Below are positions 55,382 through 62,922 of a stretch of 64,000 nucleotides of DNA, piece after piece; position 1 is the stretch's first letter, and each line of letters starts with the position of its first letter. The position numbers and the translations under genes are program-made. The stretch spans positions 226,083 through 290,082 of the forward strand of contig NZ_KB912879.1 in assembly GCF_000383875.1 (NCBI RefSeq), read 5' to 3'. Below the pieces are notes generated by a model that did no database searches, was not told the DNA's origin, and saw only the letters and a program-made list of their open reading frames with translations. This DNA is from Caldibacillus debilis DSM 16016. Its GTDB lineage: Bacteria > Bacillota > Bacilli > Bacillales > Caldibacillaceae.

Positions 55382-55465
55382 TCAAATGGACGATTCAGAT
55401 AAGGGAACGGCACCCGTTCGGAAAGCGGATTGCCGACCGACTTTTCTTCAAAGGGACGATTCAGA
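55382..55465. repeat. Pair of 18-bp direct repeats, 66 bp apart
   Basis: TCAAATGGACGATTCAGA (55382-55399) and TCAAAGGGACGATTCAGA (55448-55465) differ at one base; CTTTCC/TTTTCT upstream of each also matches. The rest of the 55271-55575 spacer shows nothing. Confidence 0.85.
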
Positions 55466-55575
55466 AAGCCCGCTCAACGGTTAAAAGATCCGCAAGGGAT
55501 TTCCCCTTGGTGTCACCCGCCGTTCCGCAAGGCCTTCCCCATCTTCTCTTCGCCGTTTTGGCGTTCCCTCGCCGT

Positions 55576-55911
55576 TTACTGTTCCTTTCCCCGTTCTTTC
55601 ACCTTCCAATGCCAATGGGGGATAAATCCGCTTTGTTTCAGCCGTTCAAAACGGCTTTCCATATGGGACAGGTAGTCTTCCGCTTGTTCTTTGGAAAAAA
55701 TGCCGTACTCCACGTATTTTTCCATCAATTCTTTCCGCAAGTCCAAAATTTCCGTATGTAAGTTTTCCAATTCCTTTTGTTGTTCTTCCGTCAATTGGGT
55801 GTTTTTTCCCCGTTCAAGGGAGGAGGGTTCTTCGGCAAACGCATGCCCGGCCCCTAAACCGAAACAAGCGAGGAGAACCATAAGCATGATGATTTTTGAA
55901 AAGCGCAACAT
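55576..55911 (-). CDS. Secreted DUF2680 (YckD-like) protein
   Basis: 111 residues with an N-terminal signal peptide (MLRFSKIIMLMVLLACFGLGAGHAFA, cleavage likely after AFA). The mature part is a helical DUF2680 domain: QLTEEQQKELENLHTEILDLRKELMEKYVEYGIFSKEQAEDYLSHMESRFERLKQSGFIPHWHWK. No catalytic motif; function unknown, exported by Sec. GGAAAGGATG precedes the ATG. Confidence 0.88.
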   Translation of the reverse strand: MLRFSKIIMLMVLLACFGLGAGHAFAEEPSSLERGKNTQLTEEQQKELENLHTEILDLRKELMEKYVEYGIFSKEQAEDYLSHMESRFERLKQSGFIPHWHWKVKERGKEQ

Positions 55912-56782
55912 CGATCATCCTTTCCGTTCGTTCTTCCCTCCTATTATCTGCGGGGACTGCCTTTTGTATGCATCGGATCTTGTTCATTGCGGAAAATGCA
56001 GCCGCACCCGGATGAGGGGATCCGGCCCGATCCGGCTACGTATCCGCACGGCGATTTTGGCTGCCACTTACGGATGGGCCCGCGGCGCATTCCGATCCGG
56101 CTACGTATCCGCACGGCGATTCCTTTCCTGATCCGGGCGGGCGAAGGAAGATGGCAGCCCGGGACGCACGGCATGGCGTCCGCTCCGCATTTTTCGGCCG
56201 GCAACCGTCGCGGGCCGGACGGTCCGCTTCGGATGGCTTTCCATCCGTTGGAAAACCCCCCACTTCCCGGGAAGAGGCCCCCTGAAAAACGCAGCCTACG
56301 AGGCAGCTGGCGGCAAACAACCCGATCCTTTGCGAAGGAACCGGCTGTAAACATCTCGATCGCCACCGATGCGGCCGGCTCCGCCTTGCCGTCGAAGGAA
56401 AGAAAAAAGTGAGGCAATCCGATCCCTTGCCGGCAGATTCGTTCACCCTCCGATCACCGCCGCCGGCCCCTTTCCCTGCCCGGCCCAAAAAGTTCGGACC
56501 AAGATGTTTGTGCAAAATCCTGCACCGAGTCCAGGGAGCACAATCTTCCGGAGATGGAACAGCTTTGCGCCCGCTTCTTTTTACACATATTCTTGGACCT
56601 CATCAAAATTCGCCCCTCCCCCGGATTTTTCCGTTTCCCGCACATACTATGAATGAAGCCGAAGAAGCGGATGGACAAGAACGATACAAGAATCGGAAAA
56701 ATTGTAAGGTTTTAAAAAATTTGTCTGCATCCCAATCTCCCCCGAATTTCACCACACAGGTTGGGACTAATTGGGAGTGTTC
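55912..56782. other. Long spacer before the second PRD regulator
   Basis: About 870 bases, G+C-rich at the left with the 30-bp direct repeat at 56028-56122, A+T-rich from 56690. No gene supported; overlapping open frames on both strands are composition artefacts. Confidence 0.45.
56028..56122. repeat. Exact 30-bp direct repeat, 65 bp apart
   Basis: 56028-56057 and 56093-56122 are identical, beginning CCGATCCGGCTACGTATC and ending GCACGGCGATT. Intervening sequence is not clearly related. Function unknown. Confidence 0.93.
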
Positions 56783-56797
56783 TTGGAAACGATTGCA
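56783..56797 (+). promoter_or_regulatory. Candidate cre site before the second PRD regulator
   Basis: TTGGAAACGATTGCA matches 14 of 15 positions of the CcpA consensus WTGNAARCGNWWWCA. A TACAAT box follows at 56800-56805. It would place the ascorbate-type PTS operon under catabolite repression. Confidence 0.75.
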
Positions 56798-56829
56798 TTT
56801 ACAATGAAAGTAAAGGAGGGTTCTCCGCC

Positions 56830-58878
56830 ATGCTGGAAAAGAAAAGCCTGCAACTGTTTCATCTGCTTTTATCGACGAACCCGAAATCCTATCCGCTTTT
56901 CATCGAAAACGTCCAAATGAGCGAAAGGCAATTTTTTTATCACTTGGACAAGATCAATTATTTTCTCCGGCAAAACCAGGCGCCGCCCATATCCATCGCC
57001 CAGAAGGAAATCCGGATCCCGGAGGAAGTGTTCGACCAATGGAAAACGGGACGGCTAAATGTCTTGCCGAAAGATTTTCAATTCGATGAAGAGGAACGGA
57101 GTTATTTGCTGCTCATTTACACCTTCATCCGAAAGGAGCCGATTTCCAATACCCACTATCAGCTTTTGTTAAACGTCAGCAAAAACACGGCAACATCGGC
57201 AGTCAGGCAGGCGAATCAGTTCAGCAAGAAATTTCGGGTGGACATCCGTTACTCGCGGGAAAATGGCTTTCATTTGAAAGGCCAGGAAGAAGACAAAAGG
57301 AATTTGACGCTGAAATGCATCTCCATGTTTTCTTCCCACCCGAAAAAGCACGAAATTTTACGGCACCTCCTCCTCGAACACGGATACGAAGACCGGTTCC
57401 AGCTGTACGAAAGCAAATTGCGGGAAATCGGCGCCTCTTTCGGATTGACGTTTATCGAGGAGAGATTGTTCGATTTCCTGTATTTGCTGCAGATGATCCA
57501 TATCCGGCAAAGGCAGAAGAAATGGGTGCAAATTCACGCGGACACGATGGAGTTTCTGAAAAAACAGGAAATGTACCAGGTGGCGAGGGCGATCCAGGAA
57601 GAGCTGGGCGAGAGCACCGATCCCCAGGAACTGGCCTACCTGACGATGTTGCTTTTGGGCATCACGTTGGGAAATTTGTCCGCCGTGCCGTCAGGGATTT
57701 TAAAAACGATGACCGAAAAGATGATCAACGACTTTGAAAAATTCGCTTGTTTTCAAATTCAAGACAAGGAAAAGGCCGTCAACACCCTGTTCAGCCACTT
57801 CAAACCGGCCTATTACAGGATGCTCTATAAGATCCCGATCACCAACCCATTATTAAACGAAATCAAAAAGGAACACGCGACCCTTTTTCACCTGGTCACG
57901 GAAGTGATGAAGCCGATCCAGGAAATGCTCAATATCGACATCCCCGAGGACGAGATCGGATTTTTGACGCTCCATTTCGGGGCGCTGCTGGAACAAAACG
58001 CGATGAAAGAAAAACCGATTCAAGCCATCATCGTCTGCCCGAACGGCGTCAGTTCCAGCCTGATGGTGGAAACCTATTTGCGTTCCCTGTTCCCGTCCTT
58101 TCGATGGATCACTTCCATCTCAAAGGAAGAATTTTCAAAAACAGACGAAGATCTTTACGACATCGTATTTTCCACGGTGCCATTGCAGACGGAAAAGCCC
58201 CTGTTTATCGTCAAACCGATCATGAACGAAGCGGAAAAAAAGATGCTGCACCACCGGGTGATGGAACATCTGTTCAAACAGCCGGCGCCCTTTCCCACAC
58301 CGGAAAGATTGATGAAAATCATCGGGAAATACGCCGAAATCAAGGAACCGGAAAAATTAAAAGACGCTATAACCATGGAATTATACGGGAAAACCGGAGG
58401 AACAACGATAAGGAGGATTCAACCGTTGTTAAACGAGCTGTTAACGGAAACGATGATCCAATTTGAAACGGCCGTACCGGACTGGAAAAACGCCATCGCG
58501 AAAGCGGCCGAGCCATTGCTGAAAAACGGGTACATCGAACCGTCCTACATCGAAGCGATGATCACAAACGTGGAAAAAATGGGTCCTTATTTCATCATCC
58601 ATCCGGGGATCGCCATCCCCCACGCAAGGCCGGAAAACGGCGTGAACAAACTGGGCATGAGCTTTTTGAAATTAAAAGAACCGGCATATCTGCTGAATGA
58701 AGAAAAAAATGCGGCCTCCGTTTTCATTTGCCTGGCGGCCATCGATAATACCACCCATTTAAAAGCCCTGTCTCAGCTGACCCGGCTGCTCGGAAACAAG
58801 GAAAGCTTAAACCGGCTTTTAAATGTGGAAAATACGGCGGAACTCTTAGCCTTGATCGACGAGTATTCCACTGAATGA
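56830..58878 (+). CDS. PRD-containing regulator with EIIB and EIIA domains (BglG/MtlR class)
   Basis: 682 residues. N-terminal HTH region ~1-150 (ERSYLLLIYTFIRKEPISNTHYQLLLNVSKNTATSAVRQANQFSKKF), two PRDs ~185-390 (second with IPEDEIGFLTLHFGALLEQ), an EIIB-like domain (IIVCPNGVSSSLMVETYLRSLF, Cys ~403) and a C-terminal EIIA of the fructose/mannitol type (FIIHPGIAIPHARPENGV, His ~598). ATG at 56830 after GGAGGG. It leads the downstream PTS genes on the same strand. Because the operon has no separate EIIA, this domain, or an EIIA encoded elsewhere, may phosphorylate the EIIB. Confidence 0.92.
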   Translation: MLEKKSLQLFHLLLSTNPKSYPLFIENVQMSERQFFYHLDKINYFLRQNQAPPISIAQKEIRIPEEVFDQWKTGRLNVLPKDFQFDEEERSYLLLIYTFIRKEPISNTHYQLLLNVSKNTATSAVRQANQFSKKFRVDIRYSRENGFHLKGQEEDKRNLTLKCISMFSSHPKKHEILRHLLLEHGYEDRFQLYESKLREIGASFGLTFIEERLFDFLYLLQMIHIRQRQKKWVQIHADTMEFLKKQEMYQVARAIQEELGESTDPQELAYLTMLLLGITLGNLSAVPSGILKTMTEKMINDFEKFACFQIQDKEKAVNTLFSHFKPAYYRMLYKIPITNPLLNEIKKEHATLFHLVTEVMKPIQEMLNIDIPEDEIGFLTLHFGALLEQNAMKEKPIQAIIVCPNGVSSSLMVETYLRSLFPSFRWITSISKEEFSKTDEDLYDIVFSTVPLQTEKPLFIVKPIMNEAEKKMLHHRVMEHLFKQPAPFPTPERLMKIIGKYAEIKEPEKLKDAITMELYGKTGGTTIRRIQPLLNELLTETMIQFETAVPDWKNAIAKAAEPLLKNGYIEPSYIEAMITNVEKMGPYFIIHPGIAIPHARPENGVNKLGMSFLKLKEPAYLLNEEKNAASVFICLAAIDNTTHLKALSQLTRLLGNKESLNRLLNVENTAELLALIDEYSTE

Positions 58879-59002
58879 AATGACGGATAGAAAAATCATC
58901 CATTGAAGGAGGTGAGGGGAAAGGCAAAGGGGATGCGCCAACGGCCACTTTCATTCTTATGTACAGGATGGACTTCAATGAATATTTGCGGAGGTGTTGG
59001 TT

Positions 59003-59284
59003 ATGAAAATCTTAGCCGTCTGCGGATCCGGGCTCGGAAGCAGCTTCATGCTGGAAATGAATATCCGGCAGGCCCTTCAGGAACTCGGGGTTAGCGGCGT
59101 CGAAGTGGATCACAGCGATTTAAGTTCGGCAACCAGCGACCTGGCGGACCTGTTCGTCATGGGCAAAGACATCGCCGAAGGGGCCGGTCATTTGGGAGAG
59201 ATCATCGTATTGGACAGCATCATCGATCAGGATGAATTGAAGGCAAAGCTGAAAGAAAAATTGGAACAATTTGGATTACTCTAG
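59003..59284 (+). CDS. PTS EIIB component, ascorbate (UlaB/SgaB) type
   Basis: 93-residue phosphocarrier. The active Cys7 is in MKILAVCGSGLGSSFMLEMNIRQALQELG; the helix-strand pattern with DHSDLSSATSDLADLFVMGKDIAE fits the SgaB-like family. GGAGGTG precedes the ATG at 59003; an upstream TTG at 58994 is less likely. It is 12 bases before the EIIC gene. Confidence 0.93.
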   Translation: MKILAVCGSGLGSSFMLEMNIRQALQELGVSGVEVDHSDLSSATSDLADLFVMGKDIAEGAGHLGEIIVLDSIIDQDELKAKLKEKLEQFGLL

Positions 59285-59296
59285 GAGGGATGCTTG

Positions 59297-60649
59297 ATGC
59301 GCCAATTAGTACTGGATATTTTAAGCCAACCGGCGGTTTTGGTTGCCGCGATCGCATTGATCGGTTTGCTCATTCAGAAAAAATCATCGGCCGAAATTAT
59401 TAAAGGAACGACGAAAACCTTTTTGGGATTTATCGTTCTCTCGGCGGGCGCCAATGTGCTCGTCGGCTCCTTGGACCCCTTCGGAAAAATGTTTCAGGAA
59501 GCCTTCCATGTGAACGGGGTCGTTCCGAATAATGAGGCCATCGTCGCCATGGCGCTGACAAAATACGGTTCTACAACCGCACTTATTATGTTCTTTGGAA
59601 TGATCGCGAACATTCTTGTCGCCCGTTTCACGAATTTGAAATATATCTTCCTTACCGGCCACCATACGCTGTACATGGCTTGCATGATCGCCGTCATTTT
59701 GCTGGTGGCGGGAATGGAAGGATTCCAGCTGGTATTGATCGGTTCTTTGGCTCTCGGATTGATCATGGCCGTTTTCCCCGCATTGGCCCAGCCGTTCATG
59801 AGGAAAATCACCGGCAATGACCAAGTCGGTTTCGGCCATTTCAGCACCTTGGGCTATGTTTTGTCGGGGGCGATTGGAAGCGTTGTCGGCAAAAATTCCC
59901 CTTCCACCGAAAAAATCAACTTTCCGAAAGGGCTGGGATTTTTGCGCGACAGCTCGATCAGCATCGCATTGACCATGTCCGTCCTCTATATTATTGTCGC
60001 CATCATCGCGGGGCCGGACTACATTGAAAAAAATCTCAGCAACGGAACCCACTTCATCGTCTTTTCCATCGTACAGGCGGTCACCTTCGCGGCAGGGGTA
60101 TTCATCATCTTGACCGGCGTCCGTTTGATTTTGGCGGAAATCGTGCCGGCCTTCAAGGGAATATCCAATAAGCTCGTTCCCAACGCCAAACCAGCCCTCG
60201 ATTGCCCGATCGTGTTCCCCTATGCGCCCAACGCCGTTTTAATCGGGTTCTTCTGCAGCTTCCTGGGCGGCATCGTCGGCATGTTCATCCTCGGTGCGGT
60301 CGGCGCGGTCATCATCCTTCCCGGAGTCGTTCCCCATTTCTTTACGGGGGCAACCGCCGGCGTTTTCGGCAACGCCACCGGAGGGATCCGCGGTGCAACG
60401 ATCGGTTCGTTTTTCAACGGTCTCTTGATCACCTTCCTGCCGGTGTTCCTGATGCCGGTCTTAGGGGATCTGGGCTTCGCCAACACGACCTTCTCCGATT
60501 CGGATTTCGCCGCATCCGGCATCATTTTGGGATACATCACGAAATATCTCGGTTCCGCCGGGCTGACGGTGTTCGTCCTCGCAGCCGTGATCATTCCGGT
60601 TGCCGTGTATTTCTTGCGGGGGAAGAAAAGGGTGTCCGAGGATCATTGA
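59297..60649 (+). CDS. PTS EIIC component, ascorbate (UlaA/SgaT) type
   Basis: Membrane permease of 450 residues with about eleven hydrophobic segments, UlaA fold. Family blocks: GTTKTFLGFIVLSAGANVLVGSLDPF, LTGHHTLYMACM, VGFGHFSTLGYVLSGAIGSVVGKNSPSTE, GISNKLVPNAKPALDCPIVFPYAPNAVLIGFFCSFLGG and PHFFTGATAGVFGNATGGIRG. AGGAGGG precedes the ATG. Members transport L-ascorbate or other sugar-like acids and polyols, so the substrate is open. The operon has none of the ula catabolic genes (lactonase, decarboxylase, epimerase). Confidence 0.94.
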   Translation: MRQLVLDILSQPAVLVAAIALIGLLIQKKSSAEIIKGTTKTFLGFIVLSAGANVLVGSLDPFGKMFQEAFHVNGVVPNNEAIVAMALTKYGSTTALIMFFGMIANILVARFTNLKYIFLTGHHTLYMACMIAVILLVAGMEGFQLVLIGSLALGLIMAVFPALAQPFMRKITGNDQVGFGHFSTLGYVLSGAIGSVVGKNSPSTEKINFPKGLGFLRDSSISIALTMSVLYIIVAIIAGPDYIEKNLSNGTHFIVFSIVQAVTFAAGVFIILTGVRLILAEIVPAFKGISNKLVPNAKPALDCPIVFPYAPNAVLIGFFCSFLGGIVGMFILGAVGAVIILPGVVPHFFTGATAGVFGNATGGIRGATIGSFFNGLLITFLPVFLMPVLGDLGFANTTFSDSDFAASGIILGYITKYLGSAGLTVFVLAAVIIPVAVYFLRGKKRVSEDH

Positions 60650-60741
60650 CCCGGGCGCCCGGCCGGCTTCCCCGAACATCTCCCGGCAAATATCCTCTTA
60701 CGGGGTTTTGCAGCGTTTGAAAATCATAAGGGGGCACGACG

Positions 60742-61581
60742 ATGAACGCATTGGAATTGTTTAGGGACCAAATCCGGCTATGGACATTGAAGCAGCTTTA
60801 CCATCTCGGATTCGGCCATTACGGCGGGAGCCTCTCCATCGTGGAGGCTCTTGCCGTCCTTTACGGAAAGGTGATGAAGATCACGCCGGACAACTTTCAT
60901 GATGAAAAGCGGGACCGCTTCATTTTATCGAAGGGACACGGCGGACCTGCGCTTTATGCGACGCTCGCCCTCAAAGGTTTTATCCCCTTCGGCATGCTTT
61001 ATACCCTCAATCAGAACGGCACCAGACTCCCTTCCCATCCGGACCGGAATTTGACGCCGGGCGTCGAAATGACAACGGGCTCCCTCGGCCAAGGGATTTC
61101 CGTTGCCGTCGGGGTCGCTTTATCCCACAAACTTTCCGGCATCCCCGCCTACACCTATACGATCGTGGGAGACGGGGAACTCAACGAAGGCCAGTGCTGG
61201 GAAGCGATCCAATTTGCCGCCCATCATCAATTGCACAGGCTTGTGGTATTGGTCGATGACAATAAAAAGCAATTGGACGGTTGGACAAAGGATATCGTCA
61301 ATCCCCGCGATTTCGTAGAAAAATTCAAATCCTTCGGCTTCTGGTCGCGCCGGGTGGACGGAAGCAGTTTGGCGGAAATCGAAGAGGCGATCGAGGAAGG
61401 GAAAAAACAGACGGAAATGCCGATCGCCATCATCCTCGATACGAAGAAAGGACAAGGGGTGCCATATTTGGAAGCGAAAGAAGATAATCACCATATCCGG
61501 CCGACCGAAGAGGACAAAAGGGCGATCGAAGCGGCCATCCAAGAACTGGAGCGGAAATGTGCAGGAGGGGTTGCCCAATGA
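60742..61581 (+). CDS. Transketolase, N-terminal subunit
   Basis: Thiamine-diphosphate-binding half of a split transketolase, 279 residues. SKGHGGPALYATLALKGF, the LPSHPDRNLTPGVEMTTGSLGQGISVAVGVAL block, and the ThDP/Mg motif GDGELNEGQCWEA...ASHH-like AAHHQLHRLVVLVDDNKKQLDG. It must pair with the next gene's product. Such split enzymes transfer or cleave two-carbon units from ketose phosphates. Overlaps the C subunit gene by four bases. About 90 bases after the EIIC gene. Confidence 0.95.
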   Translation: MNALELFRDQIRLWTLKQLYHLGFGHYGGSLSIVEALAVLYGKVMKITPDNFHDEKRDRFILSKGHGGPALYATLALKGFIPFGMLYTLNQNGTRLPSHPDRNLTPGVEMTTGSLGQGISVAVGVALSHKLSGIPAYTYTIVGDGELNEGQCWEAIQFAAHHQLHRLVVLVDDNKKQLDGWTKDIVNPRDFVEKFKSFGFWSRRVDGSSLAEIEEAIEEGKKQTEMPIAIILDTKKGQGVPYLEAKEDNHHIRPTEEDKRAIEAAIQELERKCAGGVAQ

Positions 61582-62549
61582 ACGCTTTATCTTCCCAACG
61601 ATTAAAACCCGAAGAAAAGGAAATGAGACAGGTCTATGCGGAGACGGTCTTGGAACTTGCGCAAAAAGACCCCCGCGTCATCGCCTTGGAAGCCGATCTT
61701 ATGAGCTCCATTTCCACCAACAAAATCCAGCCGTTCATTCCGAAGCAAATCATCAATTGCGGCATCATGGAAGCCCATATGATGGGCGTCGCCGCCGGGA
61801 TGGCCCTGACCGGAAAGATCCCCTTCGTCCATACTTTCGCCCAGTTCGCCACGCGGAGGGCGTTCGACCAGCTTTTCGTTTCCCTGGCCTATGCCAAATT
61901 GAATGTCAAGATCCTCGGTTCCGACGCCGGGGTAACGGCGGAACATAACGGCGGAACCCATATGGCTTTCGAGGATCTCGGGCTCGTCCGGCTCATTCCC
62001 CACGCCACCGTCTATGAGGCCAGCGACGGGACCATGCTGAGGGAACTGCTCGTCCAAAGCTACGGGGAATACGGCGTCCATTATATCCGGACGATCCGCA
62101 AAAAGGCGTTGCAGCTTTACGACAAAGGGGAAAAATTCCCGAAGGGAAAAGGAAAGCTGCTGAGGGACGGAAAGGACGCGGCGATCATCGCCTCCGGGAT
62201 CATGGTCGCCGAATCGTTGCTCGCCGCCGATCTTCTGGCGAACCAAGGGATTGACGTGATGGTCATCGACATGTATACGATTAAACCGATCGACCGGGAT
62301 CTTTTGATCCATGCCGCCAAGACGGCCGGACTGGTGATCACGGCGGAAAATCACAATGTCATCGGCGGTCTGGGAAGCGCGGTGGCGGAAACCTTGGCGG
62401 AGACCTTCCCGGTTCCGGTCTACCGGATCGGCGTGAGGGAACAATTCGGCCAAGTGGGCAAAACGGATTATTTGAAGGAATATTACGGCCTGACCGCAAA
62501 ACACATCGCGGAAACGGTGCTCGAACAAATCAAAAGGAAAAAAGAATAG
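61578..62549 (+). CDS. Transketolase, C-terminal subunit
   Basis: 323 residues, the pyrimidine-binding and C-terminal domains of a split transketolase. The catalytic Glu region is INCGIMEAHMMGVAAGMALTGKIPFVHTFAQFATRRAFDQL; LGSDAGVTAEHNGGTHMAFEDLGLVRLIPHATVYEASD is highly conserved, and the C-terminal domain includes VITAENHNVIGGLGSAVAE. The ATG at 61578 overlaps the N-subunit stop (ATGA), so synthesis is coupled one to one. Last gene of the PTS operon, with a terminator about 60 bases on. Confidence 0.95.
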   Translation: MNALSSQRLKPEEKEMRQVYAETVLELAQKDPRVIALEADLMSSISTNKIQPFIPKQIINCGIMEAHMMGVAAGMALTGKIPFVHTFAQFATRRAFDQLFVSLAYAKLNVKILGSDAGVTAEHNGGTHMAFEDLGLVRLIPHATVYEASDGTMLRELLVQSYGEYGVHYIRTIRKKALQLYDKGEKFPKGKGKLLRDGKDAAIIASGIMVAESLLAADLLANQGIDVMVIDMYTIKPIDRDLLIHAAKTAGLVITAENHNVIGGLGSAVAETLAETFPVPVYRIGVREQFGQVGKTDYLKEYYGLTAKHIAETVLEQIKRKKE

Positions 62550-62605
62550 GTCTGAAATCGCTGACCGGGTGAAACCTTGTTTTCCGCGAACGGAAAATGG
62601 GAAGC

Positions 62606-62640
62606 TCCCGGACAGGAATTTCCTGTCCGGGATCTTTTCA
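62606..62640 (+). terminator. Terminator of the PTS-transketolase operon
   Basis: TCCCGGACAGG pairs with CCTGTCCGGGA (62606-62616 with 62622-62632) around AAATT, followed by TCTTTTC. The rest of the 62641-62883 spacer shows nothing. Confidence 0.88.
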
Positions 62641-62883
62641 AACCGTTTCAATTTTCTTATCCGAATATGCCCCTGGCTGAACACGCCGTCTTCCGCCCGC
62701 CGATGGATTTCTGCCATCTCCGCATTCCTCTCGGATTGTCCGCTTTTCCCGGTTCTTTCTCTTTCATTTTTTTCGAAAGAAGGATAAGCCTATGGTTCCG
62801 AATGGAAAATACCTTGATCCCCAAATCTCATAAAACAAAAGTAAAGTCCGCCGCGGAAAGGGGCCCAGCATTTTTTAAATGAT

Positions 62884-62907
62884 AAAAAACCCCAATGGGT
62901 TGGGGTT
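62884..62907 (-). terminator. Terminator of the SIS-domain gene
   Basis: AACCCCAA pairs with TTGGGGTT (62888-62895 with 62900-62907) around four bases; on the minus strand a T run follows. About 15 bases past the stop. Confidence 0.85.
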
Positions 62908-62922
62908 GATTCACCTTTCCAT

